Source of the DNA: Saccharicrinis sp.
Lineage (GTDB): Bacteria > Bacteroidota > Bacteroidia > Bacteroidales > Marinilabiliaceae
Reading direction: 5' to 3'
NCBI GenBank assembly: GCA_024635585.1
Contig: JAGXIP010000075.1
Span: forward strand, 1 to 43,914
Length of the DNA: 43,914 nt
The translations under genes were made by a program, and so were the position numbers. Below are positions 8,173-17,536 of this stretch, one piece after another. The notes beneath the pieces are model-generated. The model saw only the letters and a program-made list of their open reading frames with translations. It was not told where the DNA came from and ran no database searches. The first letter of the stretch is position 1; each line of letters opens with the position of its first letter.

Positions 8173-8211
8173 CTATTAGCTTTTGACGACTAGCTGATTT
8201 GTTAATTGTAA
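8170..8211. repeat. degenerate heptanucleotide array, TAGCTNN type
   Basis: TAGCTAT, TAGCTTT, TGACGAC, TAGCTGA, TTTGTTA and ATTGTAA follow one another with a period of 7. The first TAG is the stop codon of the sigma-54 regulator. Confidence 0.6.
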
Positions 8212-8311
8212 TCGGTAAAATTGGTATTCGGTAAATGAAGGAGTGTGGCAATCGGATTATTGATTCAATATAAATTACTGTTAAGGGCAAAAATGAAAAA
8301 ACTCACTACAA

Positions 8312-8739
8312 ATGGATACCTACTTGGATAGAAAATTAGACTATTTGCAATCCGACATTACAAATGCATATGATGAATTACCTATGTGGTCATCTGCTTT
8401 TGGATTATTACTTCTTGATAATTTCCCAATTGGTGAATATTCGAACTATCTCGATATTGGTTGCGCGACTGGCTTTCCGTTGATAGATATTGCACAAAGA
8501 CTTGGAAATAAATGTAATTCTGTGGGTATTGACCCTTGGACAGAAGCTGTTAAAAGAGCCAAAAGGAAAATCGACACATTACAACTTGATAGTATTACTA
8601 TAATTGAAGGAGATGCATCAATAATTGATTACCCCGATAATTTTTTCGATTTGAAGAGAAATTGAATGAATATTCGAAAAGACAAGGAGAGTTGAAGTTG
8701 ACAATACCAATGTTATATATTGAATGTAGAAAGAAATAA
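8312..8739 (+). pseudogene. SAM-dependent methyltransferase with large internal deletion
   Basis: The first 113 or so residues form the N-terminal half of a class I methyltransferase: motif I YLDIGCATGFP, the acidic SVGIDPW strand, and EGDA followed by YPDNFFDL. Instead of the expected continuation, the frame ends at 8665 after DLKRN. In a different frame, 8650-8739 encodes FEEKLNEYSKRQGEL, then TIPMLYIECRKK and a stop, which looks like the C-terminal end of the same enzyme family. The middle, perhaps more than 100 residues, is missing and the two ends join around GATTTGA near 8648-8654. This points to a deletion between short repeats that also shifted the frame. The substrate of the intact enzyme is not known. 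Confidence 0.75.
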
Positions 8740-8754
8740 TCTCTGCTAATAATG

Positions 8755-8770
8755 CACAGGAAACCCTGTG
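8755..8770. other. small perfect hairpin
   Basis: CACAGG and CCTGTG pair perfectly around an AAAC loop, 16 bases after the methyltransferase pseudogene. There is no T-run, so it is not a clear terminator. Confidence 0.45.
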
Positions 8771-8821
8771 ATTGAATATTTAACATGGATTATTGGGCAT
8801 GTTATTTTTCGCGGTTAAAGT

Positions 8822-8849
8822 ACTGACGACTAAAAACTGCAAACTGATT
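8822..8849. repeat. degenerate heptanucleotide array, ACTGNNN type
   Basis: ACTGACG, ACTAAAA, ACTGCAA and ACTGATT follow with a period of 7, upstream of ald. Confidence 0.55.
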
Positions 8850-8908
8850 TTTATCTAAAAAATAACTAACTTACCGCTCTATATTGTTGTTCTGTTTATT
8901 TGATACAA

Positions 8909-10129
8909 ATGGCTGGTATAAGTGATAAATCAAATTTCCCTCTGTACAATACGGTTTTGATGCCTCAGGAAGAGATGTTAGAGGTGAAAAGAATGGGTAA
9001 AAAACTGACTATCGGTATACCCAAAGAAAAATCGAAATTTGAAAATCGGATTGCATTGACACCGCAGGGGATTGAATTGTTGGTGGAGAATGGGCATACC
9101 GTGCTGTTTGAATCAGGTGCAGGTGAGCCTTCAAACTTTTCAGATCGGAATTTTTCAGAATGTGGTGCTACTATTGTCAAAAACAACAGTGAAGTATTCA
9201 GGGCTGAGGTAGTTTTAAAGATTTCTCCTTTTACACACGAAGAGTTAGATTTATTATCACCCGGACAAACTATCATATCATTGGTTCAACTCCACCAACA
9301 ATCGCGTGAGTTGATACGTAAAATGATGGATAACAAGGTAAACGCCATTGCCTTTGAATTGATTAAAGATGCCCACGACTCATATCCTGTTTCGCGTAGT
9401 ATGAGTGAAATAGAAGGTGTTGCATCTATAATGATTGCCAGCGAATATTTGAGTAAAGCGCACAATGGAAAAGGTGTGTTATTAGGCGGGATAACTGGCG
9501 TATCGCCTGCCGAGGTTATTATTTTGGGAGCAGGTACGGCGGGCGAGAGTGCCGCACGAGCCGCACTGGGTTTGGGTGCCACGGTAAAGGTTTTCGATAA
9601 CTCCCTAAAAAGTCTGCGCGAACTGGAGCTACAAGTGGGACAGAAGGTGTATACCTCGGTGCTGTATCCAAAAGCAGTAACCAAAGCTCTTAATTCAGCA
9701 GATGCTGTTATTGCCAATCTTCGCTATCTGCAATCGGGACTAAGTTACATGGTTACCGAAGAACAAGTTTCGCAAATGAAAAAGGGCTCTATTCTTATCG
9801 ATTTGAGTATGGGGCAGGGGGGCTGTTTCGAATCGTCTATCTGCACCGATTTTGCCCATCCTGTTTTTATAAAACATGGTGTAATACATTACTGTGTGCC
9901 TAATGTGGCATCGCACGTGGCCCGAACTGCATCCATTGCCCTTAGCAATATTTTTGCGCCCATGCTTTTGCAAATTGCCAATGCCGGAAATATCGATACC
10001 TTAATAAAAGAAGACAACGGGTTTAGTCACGGCTTGTATATATATAAAGGAATTTTGACCAATCATTATATTGGAGACACATTTTCGCTCCCTTCAAAAG
10101 ATATCGGGCTGCTGATGGCGGCGTTTTAA
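8909..10129 (+). CDS. ald: alanine dehydrogenase
   Basis: 406 residues from the ATG at 8909; the frame opens slightly earlier with a TTG at 8900. The enzyme catalyses NAD-dependent interconversion of L-alanine with pyruvate and ammonia in the cytoplasm. It shows the N-terminal AlaDH/PNT signature IGIPKEKSKFENRIALTP with the expected Arg and Lys, the conserved YPVSRSMSEIEG segment, the Rossmann glycine motif VIILGAGTAGESAA, and the C-terminal VPNVASHVARTAS signature. Its length is somewhat above bacterial Ald, as is usual in Bacteroidota. It is transcribed alone and converges on the downstream kinase. I recall ald near porX and tsaE in other Bacteroidota, so this may be a conserved neighbourhood with later insertions. 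Confidence 0.92.
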   Translation: MAGISDKSNFPLYNTVLMPQEEMLEVKRMGKKLTIGIPKEKSKFENRIALTPQGIELLVENGHTVLFESGAGEPSNFSDRNFSECGATIVKNNSEVFRAEVVLKISPFTHEELDLLSPGQTIISLVQLHQQSRELIRKMMDNKVNAIAFELIKDAHDSYPVSRSMSEIEGVASIMIASEYLSKAHNGKGVLLGGITGVSPAEVIILGAGTAGESAARAALGLGATVKVFDNSLKSLRELELQVGQKVYTSVLYPKAVTKALNSADAVIANLRYLQSGLSYMVTEEQVSQMKKGSILIDLSMGQGGCFESSICTDFAHPVFIKHGVIHYCVPNVASHVARTASIALSNIFAPMLLQIANAGNIDTLIKEDNGFSHGLYIYKGILTNHYIGDTFSLPSKDIGLLMAAF

Positions 10130-10207
10130 GATTTTATTAAGAGGTTGTTTAACTCAACAGTAAAAAGATGAATTATTAAACTTGGAGTTCTGTTAAAAAA
10201 AGCTGCT

Positions 10208-11548
10208 TCATCCAGCCGGAATCACGAATTTAAATAAAGCACCTTCTTTTTGATAAGGCTCGGCCCATATAATACCTCCCATACTCTCTACATATTTTTT
10301 GGCTATGGACAAACCAACGCCATTACCACCAAAATCGCGGTTCATAGTATTGTTTAACTGGCGGAACAAATCAAAAATATTTTCCTCCTCGCCCGAAGGT
10401 ATGCCGATCCCAGCGTCTTTAACAAAAAACTCAAACGTTCCGTTTTCTACTGTGTATCCAATGTAAATCAAGCCTATTTTTGTAAACTTAACGGCATTGC
10501 TAATAAGGTGATCTAAAATTTTGTATAGCGCCTCTTTGTGTGTTACCAGTGAATCCTTACCATCCTGATTACCCAATATCAGTATAAGCTTGATAGGTTT
10601 TTGTAATGTATTTATCTTGTGGGAGTAAATATTTTGCAAATCCACTAGCATGTTGTTTACCAATACCCGCTCTTTTTCTTTAAATCCTTGCTCCGTTTGT
10701 AATTTCGATATCTCTATTAAATCATCCATTACCCGTAAAAGCTGGCCGCCATTTTGAAGCACAATATCCAGATATTCATTTCTTTCCTCTTCGCCTAAGC
10801 CATTTGATCTTAGCAGTTCGGTAAAACCCAATATGGCGTTCATGGGTGTTCGTATCTCGTGGCTAAGGTTAGCTAAAAACGAAGTCTTTAACTGTTGGCT
10901 CTCCTTTGCTTTGATGTTGGCAGTTTTTAGTTGCTCCTTTGTAATGTTAAGTTGTTTGTTGGTACGCTCCAACTCTTCTTTATAAATAAGTAATTGGGCG
11001 TTTTTAAGTTTATGAATTTTTCGCTCCCTGTCAAACTCCAATTCTTTTCCCATTGAGTTTGAGAATATAAACATCAGGGCTTCAATCTTTTTTATTTCCT
11101 TTATCTTATCGCAAAATAGCGCTGTTAAAATCCCAATGGGTTCAGTATCAGAATCGAACAAAACGATGCTGCTGTATGCTTCGATATTTAAATTGTTAAG
11201 TAGTTGATTGTCTGGATAAATATCACGTGCCTTATCCTTAATAGTGAGCGTAGTTTCTAGTAAAATCTTTTCGCGTGGTGTGTTTAAATTATGAAAGAAC
11301 GAAGGAGGTAAATACTTGGCGCGGTTACAGGCGCCAACTACTTCCATTACCTCTTTATTGCTAGTGAAACGCTCAATGCAAACATAATCTGCATCTAAAT
11401 GCTTGTTAAACGACAGCAAGGTAGCTACTAGATATTCTTTTTTGGGTTTATCGTGTTTAGCGTTTAAAAGATCATAAATACACGATTCCCAAATATTGTC
11501 TGTGTGCAACGGATTCTTCAACATATTATTATATTGCTTGGCCATCAT
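10208..11548 (-). CDS. cytoplasmic GAF-type sensor histidine kinase
   Basis: 446 residues without membrane segments. An N-terminal GAF-like sensory region (about 35-170) is followed by a coiled coil (175-225). The HisKA domain has phospho-acceptor His230 in NLSHEIRTPMNAI. The HATPase domain shows the N-box LISNAVKF, DAGIGIP and GNGVGLSIAKKYV. There is no receiver domain and no adjacent response regulator. It converges on ald and diverges from cysS. Start codons at residues 1 and 2 are both ATG. The ligand is unknown; the nearby sigma-54 regulator is a conceivable but unsupported partner. Confidence 0.9.
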   Translation of the reverse strand: MMAKQYNNMLKNPLHTDNIWESCIYDLLNAKHDKPKKEYLVATLLSFNKHLDADYVCIERFTSNKEVMEVVGACNRAKYLPPSFFHNLNTPREKILLETTLTIKDKARDIYPDNQLLNNLNIEAYSSIVLFDSDTEPIGILTALFCDKIKEIKKIEALMFIFSNSMGKELEFDRERKIHKLKNAQLLIYKEELERTNKQLNITKEQLKTANIKAKESQQLKTSFLANLSHEIRTPMNAILGFTELLRSNGLGEEERNEYLDIVLQNGGQLLRVMDDLIEISKLQTEQGFKEKERVLVNNMLVDLQNIYSHKINTLQKPIKLILILGNQDGKDSLVTHKEALYKILDHLISNAVKFTKIGLIYIGYTVENGTFEFFVKDAGIGIPSGEEENIFDLFRQLNNTMNRDFGGNGVGLSIAKKYVESMGGIIWAEPYQKEGALFKFVIPAG

Positions 11549-11654
11549 ACTTGTAAATACTGGTTTGTAGCCGTGTTTGTTACATCTTTTGGGTTGATAT
11601 TATGTGAACACACCGTAACTCTTGACCAAAGCATTGTTTTGATACTATCAATTT

Positions 11655-11662
11655 CAAATATA
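11655..11662 (-). promoter_or_regulatory. possible -7 box for the GAF kinase
   Basis: On the minus strand this reads TATATTTG, matching TAnnTTTG, about 107 bases upstream of the kinase start. No clear -33 box is seen. Confidence 0.28.
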
Positions 11663-11681
11663 TATGTTGATGTATTTTTTG

Positions 11682-11689
11682 TACTTTTG
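11682..11689 (+). promoter_or_regulatory. possible -7 box for the leader ORF and cysS
   Basis: TACTTTTG matches TAnnTTTG and lies 27 bases before the ATG of the cysS leader ORF. A TTG occurs at 11667-11669, closer than the usual spacing. Transcripts from here would include the whole repeated leader. Confidence 0.35.
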
Positions 11690-11696
11690 AACCTCT

Positions 11697-11815
11697 GAAT
11701 AACAAGATGCAAATAATGAAACGAGCCACTAATATACTTCATACAAAGAGACGGGGTATTATTGGCGAGTTACATCGAATGCCGCATAAGAACAAATATT
11801 TTAAATGAGATGAAA
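11697..11815 (+). repeat. second copy of the start-codon repeat, before cysS
   Basis: A short left repeat (11697-11721) is followed by a 61-bp core (11722-11782) and a full right repeat (11783-11815; 25 of 33 bases match the porW copy). The first 7 and last 25 bases of the core are identical to the porW copy; the central 29 or so bases differ. The distance from the core end to the gene's ATG is 27 bases in both copies. Confidence 0.85.
11716..11808 (+). CDS. candidate 30-codon leader ORF ending one base before cysS
   Basis: The ATG at 11716 opens a frame beginning [14 protein letters not shown], containing IIGELHRM and ending PHKNKYFK. Its TGA (11806-11808) is followed by one base and then the cysS ATG, an arrangement suited to translational coupling. 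The peptide is very basic. The start MKRA and the IIGELHRM segment are also encoded in the porW leader copy, although there they lie in different frames. It could be a real leader peptide or a by-product of repeated DNA. Confidence 0.3.
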   Translation: MKRATNILHTKRRGIIGELHRMPHKNKYFK

Positions 11816-13282
11816 AATCAATTGTACCTATATAACACCCTCTCACGAAAGAAGGAACTTTTTGAACCGCTCATACCCGGTAGAGTAGGTTTATATGTAT
11901 GCGGCCCCACAGTTTATGGCGATCCTCATCTGGGTCATGCACGCCCGGCCATAACCTTTGATCTGCTAACCCGTTTTTTATTACACCTAGATTATAAAGT
12001 ACGCTATGTGCGTAACATTACCGATGTTGGACATCTTGAAAACGATGCCGACGAAGGCGAGGACAAAATTGCTAAAAAAGCAAAATTGGAGGAGTTGGAA
12101 CCCATGGAGGTGGCACAATATTACACCAATAGATACCATCATTACATGAGTTTGCTAATGGTGAAGGACCCCAGTATTGAACCACATGCTTCTGGCCATG
12201 TAATAGAGCAGATAGAAGTAATAAAATCAATCTTAGATAAAGGATATGCTTACGAAAGTAACGGGTCGGTTTATTTTGATGTAAAAAAATACGACGAGGG
12301 TTTTCCGTATGGAATTTTGTCGGGACGTAAAGTAGAGGATTTAATAAGTAATACCCGTACTCTGGATGGGCAAAACGAAAAGCGGAGTGCACCCGACTTT
12401 GCCCTATGGAAAAAAGCTGCACCTGAGCATATCATGCGCTGGCCCTCACCCTGGAGCGAAGGATTCCCCGGATGGCATCTGGAGTGCTCGGCTATGAGTA
12501 AAAAATATTTGGGCGAGCAGTTCGATATTCATGGTGGTGGTATGGACTTGCTGTTTCCACATCACGAGTGCGAGATTGCCCAGAGTACTGTAGATACAGG
12601 CAAAGTGCCTGCCCGATATTGGATGCACAACAATATGATTACCGTAAACGGACAAAAAATGGGCAAGTCACTGGGTAATTTTATTACTTTGGAAGAGTTT
12701 TTTACGGGCAACAACAAAAACTTGGAGCAGGCTTACGAGCCGATGACTATCCGCTTTTTTATTTTACAGGCGCACTACCGTAGCACGCTCGATTTTAGCA
12801 ACGCGGCATTGCAGGCAGCCGAAAAAGGTTTTGACCGTTTGCGCCAAGCCATCGAAAACATTAGCAAGATAAACCCATCGGATAAGTCGAGTGTTGATAT
12901 TCCTGCTTTTGAACAAAATTGCTATGCCGCCCTTGCTGACGACCTGAACAGTCCGATCCTCATTGCCCATCTTTTTGATGCAGTAAAAATGATTAACAGC
13001 CTTGTTGCGGGTAATTTAAGTATTTCGGAAAGCGATTTACTTCAGCTGAACCAACTGATGAACTTGTTTGTTTCGGATATTTTAGGACTGGATGTAAGCC
13101 TAGGACAAAGCACAAATGACAGCAGTAAGTTGGACGAAGTAATGGATTTGATGTTGCAGGTGCGTAGCGATTTAAAAAATAATAAGGACTGGGCTACAGC
13201 TGATAAAATACGTGACGAACTAAACCGCATAGGTTTTGAGATTAAGGATGGCAGCTCAAGCGCCACCTGGCAACTAAAATAA
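11810..13282 (+). CDS. cysS: cysteinyl-tRNA synthetase
   Basis: 490 residues from the ATG at 11810. This class I enzyme charges tRNA-Cys in the cytoplasm. It shows the zinc ligand Cys31 in [10 protein letters not shown], the HIGH-type motif HLGH (40-43), the second zinc cluster around [15 protein letters not shown] and [13 protein letters not shown], and a KMSKS-type motif KMGKSLGNF near residue 285. The C-terminal anticodon-binding region ends in the usual [14 protein letters not shown] segment. The frame stays open upstream to 11762, but that part lies in the repeat and has no family similarity, so the internal ATG is preferred. The leader ORF ends just before it. Confidence 0.95.
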   Translation: MKNQLYLYNTLSRKKELFEPLIPGRVGLYVCGPTVYGDPHLGHARPAITFDLLTRFLLHLDYKVRYVRNITDVGHLENDADEGEDKIAKKAKLEELEPMEVAQYYTNRYHHYMSLLMVKDPSIEPHASGHVIEQIEVIKSILDKGYAYESNGSVYFDVKKYDEGFPYGILSGRKVEDLISNTRTLDGQNEKRSAPDFALWKKAAPEHIMRWPSPWSEGFPGWHLECSAMSKKYLGEQFDIHGGGMDLLFPHHECEIAQSTVDTGKVPARYWMHNNMITVNGQKMGKSLGNFITLEEFFTGNNKNLEQAYEPMTIRFFILQAHYRSTLDFSNAALQAAEKGFDRLRQAIENISKINPSDKSSVDIPAFEQNCYAALADDLNSPILIAHLFDAVKMINSLVAGNLSISESDLLQLNQLMNLFVSDILGLDVSLGQSTNDSSKLDEVMDLMLQVRSDLKNNKDWATADKIRDELNRIGFEIKDGSSSATWQLK

Positions 13283-13307
13283 ATAAGCGAAATAAAACAA
13301 CTAAACT

Positions 13308-14315
13308 ATGATATCCATAAACATATTAAAATACACTGCTTTTATAGCAATTGTTTCTTTGGTTGCCTGCAATTCGGCATCCCAAAAAAGCAGCTCGGCC
13401 GAAAAATCGAATGCAAAGGTTATCATTCTAACTCCTATATTCAATGAGGATTCAGCTTATCTTTTTGTTCAAAAGCAAGTTGACTTTGGCCCGCGAGTAC
13501 CTAATACCGATGCTCATGCCAAGTGTGCCGATTACTTGAGCGAAAAGCTGCGTGAATTTGGTGCCGAGGTAATTGTACAGGAGGCCGAAGTGGTGGCTTT
13601 TGACAACACCCTCCTTAATGCTAAAAATATTATTGGCCAATATAGACCCGAGTTAAAGGATCGCATACTGCTTTTTGCACACTGGGACACCAGACCTTTT
13701 GCTGATCATGACGAGGATGCAAGCCGAAGAAACGAGCCTATTCTTGGAGCTAATGACGGGGGGAGCGGAGTGGCTGTTTTGTTAGAGATAGCCCGACAGA
13801 TAAATAAAAATGAGCTTGACTTTGGTATTGATATTATATTTCTTGATGCCGAAGATTACGGAACGCCCGACCATATTGAAACACAAAACTACCAATCCGA
13901 TACTTGGTGTTTAGGTTCGCAATATTGGGGTAAAAACCCTCATGTAAAAAATTATTATGCCCGCTATGGTATTCTGTTGGATATGGTGGGTGCCAAAAAT
14001 GCTACATTTCATCAGGAGTTAAACTCTAAGTACTTTGCACCGCGAGTTGTTAAGAAATTCTGGAAAACAGCGGATAGAATTGGCTATGGCAATTATTTTC
14101 CGTTCAAAGATGGTGGAGCCATCACCGACGACCATGTATATGTGAACAAGTATTTAAACATTCCCTGCATCGATATAATCCATTACGATCCCAATTCTAA
14201 TACCAGCTTTGGATCTTTTTGGCATACCCATAATGATAATATGAATGTCATAGACCGCAACACACTTAAAGCAGTGGGTCAAACGGTGTTGGAATTTGTG
14301 TACAGCGAACAGTAA
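13308..14315 (+). CDS. M28-family lipoprotein, glutaminyl-peptide cyclotransferase-like
   Basis: 335 residues. A lipoprotein signal ends in LVAC (Cys21). The M28/type II glutaminyl cyclase fold follows, with FGPRVPNTDAH near the start, LLFAHWDTRPFAD, the metal-binding LGANDGGSG, FLDAEDYG, and the C-terminal HTHNDNMNVID. These supply the Asp, Glu and His zinc ligands. Bacteroidota homologues form N-terminal pyroglutamate on exported proteins, which fits an envelope lipoprotein. It lies 25 bases after cysS and 3 bases before rnhB, so the three genes may form an operon. An aminopeptidase role is the main alternative, but the HWDTRPFAD pattern favours the cyclase. Confidence 0.85.
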   Translation: MISINILKYTAFIAIVSLVACNSASQKSSSAEKSNAKVIILTPIFNEDSAYLFVQKQVDFGPRVPNTDAHAKCADYLSEKLREFGAEVIVQEAEVVAFDNTLLNAKNIIGQYRPELKDRILLFAHWDTRPFADHDEDASRRNEPILGANDGGSGVAVLLEIARQINKNELDFGIDIIFLDAEDYGTPDHIETQNYQSDTWCLGSQYWGKNPHVKNYYARYGILLDMVGAKNATFHQELNSKYFAPRVVKKFWKTADRIGYGNYFPFKDGGAITDDHVYVNKYLNIPCIDIIHYDPNSNTSFGSFWHTHNDNMNVIDRNTLKAVGQTVLEFVYSEQ

Positions 14316-14318
14316 CAG

Positions 14319-14927
14319 ATGAAGGCGCAGTTGAAGTTATTTATGCATCCGGATATTGTGGAAGCGGGGTGCGACGAAGCGGGGAGAGGATGCCTTGCCG
14401 GCCCGGTGGTGGCTGCTGCGGTGATACTGCCCAGCACCTTTAACCACCCGTTTTTAAATGACTCCAAACAATTAAGCGAAAAACAACGGAATATTCTGCG
14501 ACCCATCATCGAAGGGGAAGCCCTTGCCTGGGCTGTTTCGGTAGTTGATAATCAGGAAATAGATGAGATAAATATACTCAACGCCTCCATCATTGCTATG
14601 CAAAGAGCGGTGGCTCAGTTGCCCACAGTTCCTGAGCATTTACTCATAGATGGCAATAGGTTTAAACCCTACAAAAAAATACCGCATACCTGTGTAATTA
14701 AAGGTGATGGCAAATATATGTCTATTGCAGCAGCCAGTATTTTGGCAAAAACGCACCACGATGAATTGATGCAGAATTTAAGTAAAGAATATCCAGGGTA
14801 TGGCTGGGATAAAAACAAAGGTTACCCTACTAAAATGCATCGTGCCGGAATAGAAAGGTTAGGAACAACACCCTACCATCGATTAACATTTAGGCTGTTG
14901 GATACACAGCTGAAACTGGAATTTTGA
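14319..14927 (+). CDS. rnhB: ribonuclease HII
   Basis: 202 residues, typical length. RNase HII cleaves RNA in RNA/DNA hybrids and starts removal of single ribonucleotides from DNA. The catalytic DEAGRG motif ([16 protein letters not shown]) lies near residue 20. [17 protein letters not shown] with its acidic residue, and [17 protein letters not shown] follow, with a C-terminal [21 protein letters not shown] segment. It begins 3 bases after the preceding lipoprotein gene, so it is likely co-transcribed. Confidence 0.95.
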   Translation: MKAQLKLFMHPDIVEAGCDEAGRGCLAGPVVAAAVILPSTFNHPFLNDSKQLSEKQRNILRPIIEGEALAWAVSVVDNQEIDEINILNASIIAMQRAVAQLPTVPEHLLIDGNRFKPYKKIPHTCVIKGDGKYMSIAAASILAKTHHDELMQNLSKEYPGYGWDKNKGYPTKMHRAGIERLGTTPYHRLTFRLLDTQLKLEF

Positions 14928-15261
14928 TGGGTGGGAATAGGAGTAGAAGTGTGGCTTTTTTAAATCGAAGATCGCGTTATTACCTTTTTTTATTGAACAC
15001 TTTCGGCACTATAACACATACCTATTATAGCACCCTAAAATTAACGAGATCAACATTGCTTATCTCTATCCAAGCGATTGAACTTTTTTGAAAAGGTTCG
15101 CTATAGGATGAACTTATGTATTGCATGAATAATTCTTATCCAAACTAAAATCATTGTTTTGGCTTTTATATTATTATTATATTGTACGCCGCTAAAATAT
15201 GACATGTTAAATGTAAATTGAATCTTTTGTAAAAATTAAAAAATATATTAAAACATAACAG
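14928..15261. other. gene-free stretch before the S46 peptidase
   Basis: AT-rich stretch with stops in all frames I followed. The only structure seen is a hairpin at 15080-15099 with GAACTTTT pairing to AAAAGGTTC with one wobble. It is not followed by a T-run. The promoter of the S46 peptidase must lie here, but no convincing TAnnTTTG box was found. Confidence 0.4.
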
Positions 15262-17415
15262 ATGAAGAAATTATCGATATTATTCCTCGCCTTTATAATT
15301 GGTTTCGCCGGAACCGCTAAGGCCGATGAGGGGATGTGGCTATTACCCTTGCTATCGAAGCTAAACATGAACAAGATGGAGGAGATGGGCTTGAAGCTGT
15401 CGGCAGAGGACATCTATAGTATTAACAACTCCAGTATGAAGGATGCCATTGTTATTTTTGGCGGAGGCTGTACTGGTGAGCTCATCTCGGATCAGGGACT
15501 GTTATTGACTAACCACCACTGTGGATATGGAGATATTCAGGCATTGAGCTCGGTGGAGCACAACTATTTAAAAGATGGTTTTTGGGCTAAGTCATTGGAA
15601 GAAGAATTACCCACCGCAGATTTGTCGGTCACTTTTCTTAAAAGAATGGAAGATGTTACCGAACGGGTATTCGAAGGATTAGATGAATTGGAAGATGCAA
15701 GTGAAAAAAGTGAACTGATGAGTAGAAATATCACTGCCATCACTACGGAAGCATCCGAAGGGAACGACTACACAGTTCGCGTTCAGAGTTTTTTTGAAGG
15801 AAACCAGTACTTTTTGGTGGTTTATGAAAAATACACCGATGTTCGCTTTGTGGGTGCACCCCCATCGTCCATCGGAAAATTTGGACATGATACCGACAAC
15901 TGGATGTGGCCTCGCCACACAGGTGATTTTAGCATGTTTAGGGTGTATGCCGATAAAGATGGAAAACCAGCTGATTACTCCAAGGACAATGTGCCTTTTA
16001 AACCTGCCTATCATCTGCCTATCTCTTTAAAAGGTGTCGATGATGGCGATTTTGCCATGACGCTTGGATATCCTGGAAGCACCAGTCGCTATCTTACTTC
16101 ATGGGGAATAGAAGAGCGGATGAATGTAATCAATGATGCCCGCATTGTTCCACGTGGTGTTAAGCAGGAGATTTGGCGTGAAGATATGATGGCCAGCGAA
16201 GAGGTGAACATACAGTATGCGTCGAAATACAGCCGTAGCTCAAACTACTGGAAAAATAGCATTGGCATGAATCGTGGTTTGGAGCGATTAAAAGTGGTTG
16301 ATGACAAACAAAAGTTAGAAAATGAATTTGCCAACTGGGTAGCAGCATCACCCGAACGAAGAAAGGAATACGGCGATGTTTTATCTAATTTGGAAAAAGT
16401 TTATACCAAACGAGCTGGCGACCTAAAAGCACAAAACTATTTGGTAGAGTGTATGCTACGCGGAACCGAAATAATTGCTTTAGGAACCAGAACTATTCAA
16501 CTTGAAAAAGCACTTGAAGAGGGAGACCAGGAAAAAGCTGCGGACATAGCTCAGGGGTTGTTGGAATCATTGGAAGCCTTTTACAAAGATTATAGTGTTA
16601 CAACGGATCGTAAAGTGTTTTCGGCTATGTTGAAACTTTATTATGACTCGATGGATAAAAAATATCATCCTTCGTTTCTTAAGCAAGTAGTAGAAAAAAA
16701 ATACAAGGGTGATTTCGAAAAGTATGGCGATAGGGTATTTCGCAAATCTATGTTTGTAAACAAAAGCGAACTCGAATCATTTTTAGCAGCACCAAAACTA
16801 AAGACCCTTCGTAAGGATCCTGTATTCGTTGCGGCAAAATCAACCATGGGTATGTACCGTGATATTTATAGTTCGGTAGGCGAAACAATGGCGGTGGAAG
16901 AAGAAGGCAATCGGTTATTTTTGAAAGGTTTAATGGAAATGAAACCCAATCAGGTGTTTTATCCTGATGCCAACTTTACCATGCGTTTAAGTTATGGCAA
17001 AGTAGGTGACTACAAACCCCAGGATGCAGTTATTTATGATTACTTTACTACGCTGGCCGGGGTAATAGAAAAGCATGTGCCTGGAGACTTTGAATTTGAA
17101 GTACCCGAAAAATTGATTGAACTTTATGAAAATAAGGACTATGGACAATATGCCGATGAAGATGGCACTATGCGCGTATGTTTCACTACCGATAACGACA
17201 TCACTGGTGGTAACTCGGGTAGTCCTGTAATTAATGGTAATGGCGAACTATTTGGATTGGCCTTCGATGGCAACTGGGAGGCCATGAGCGGCGATATTAC
17301 CTTTGAAACTGAACTTCAAAAGTGTATTAACGTAGATATCCGTTACGTACTTTTTATCATCGATAAATACGCAGGGGCTACAAATTTGATTGATGAGATG
17401 ACCCTTGTGAAGTAG
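15262..17415 (+). CDS. S46-family dipeptidyl-peptidase, DPP7-like
   Basis: 717 residues with a signal peptide (cleavage after about residue 21, TAKA). It is a chymotrypsin-fold periplasmic exopeptidase that releases dipeptides from peptides. His86 in TNHHCGYGD, an Asp in the TDNWMWPRHTGDF region, and Ser652 in GGNSGSP form the triad. In family knowledge, an Arg in the loop after the serine marks the acidic-specific DPP11 and a Gly marks the hydrophobic-preferring DPP7; here the loop is FDGNWEAMSGD with Gly670, favouring DPP7. No sorting domain is present. It is followed by a strong terminator at 17467-17491, so it is probably monocistronic. Confidence 0.92.
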   Translation: MKKLSILFLAFIIGFAGTAKADEGMWLLPLLSKLNMNKMEEMGLKLSAEDIYSINNSSMKDAIVIFGGGCTGELISDQGLLLTNHHCGYGDIQALSSVEHNYLKDGFWAKSLEEELPTADLSVTFLKRMEDVTERVFEGLDELEDASEKSELMSRNITAITTEASEGNDYTVRVQSFFEGNQYFLVVYEKYTDVRFVGAPPSSIGKFGHDTDNWMWPRHTGDFSMFRVYADKDGKPADYSKDNVPFKPAYHLPISLKGVDDGDFAMTLGYPGSTSRYLTSWGIEERMNVINDARIVPRGVKQEIWREDMMASEEVNIQYASKYSRSSNYWKNSIGMNRGLERLKVVDDKQKLENEFANWVAASPERRKEYGDVLSNLEKVYTKRAGDLKAQNYLVECMLRGTEIIALGTRTIQLEKALEEGDQEKAADIAQGLLESLEAFYKDYSVTTDRKVFSAMLKLYYDSMDKKYHPSFLKQVVEKKYKGDFEKYGDRVFRKSMFVNKSELESFLAAPKLKTLRKDPVFVAAKSTMGMYRDIYSSVGETMAVEEEGNRLFLKGLMEMKPNQVFYPDANFTMRLSYGKVGDYKPQDAVIYDYFTTLAGVIEKHVPGDFEFEVPEKLIELYENKDYGQYADEDGTMRVCFTTDNDITGGNSGSPVINGNGELFGLAFDGNWEAMSGDITFETELQKCINVDIRYVLFIIDKYAGATNLIDEMTLVK

Positions 17416-17466
17416 GTGTAAATACTGGTTACGGGAGGTTGACAATTTGGGATGATTATTTTGGAG

Positions 17467-17491
17467 GGGGATGTGCTAACATCCCCTTTTT
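17467..17491 (+). terminator. rho-independent terminator of the S46 peptidase gene
   Basis: GGGGATGT pairs perfectly with ACATCCCC around a GCTA loop and is followed by TTTTT. It starts 52 bases after the stop codon. Confidence 0.9.
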
Positions 17492-17502
17492 AATTCACTA
17501 CT

Positions 17503-17524
17503 TTTGTCTAATAGTCTACTATCT
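17503..17524. repeat. short heptad-like repeat, TCTA type
   Basis: TTTGTCT, AATAGTCT and ACTATCT share the TCT ending and the spacing of about 7. The same words occur at 33381-33417 upstream of zwf. It lies just before marC. Confidence 0.4.
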
Positions 17525-17536
17525 AATTTTTAACAG

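Noticed and set aside
11762-11809. N-terminal extension of CysS ([15 protein letters not shown])
   Set aside because: It lies within the repeated leader shared with porW; CysS homologues begin at the ATG at 11810, and in the porW copy this frame has a stop.
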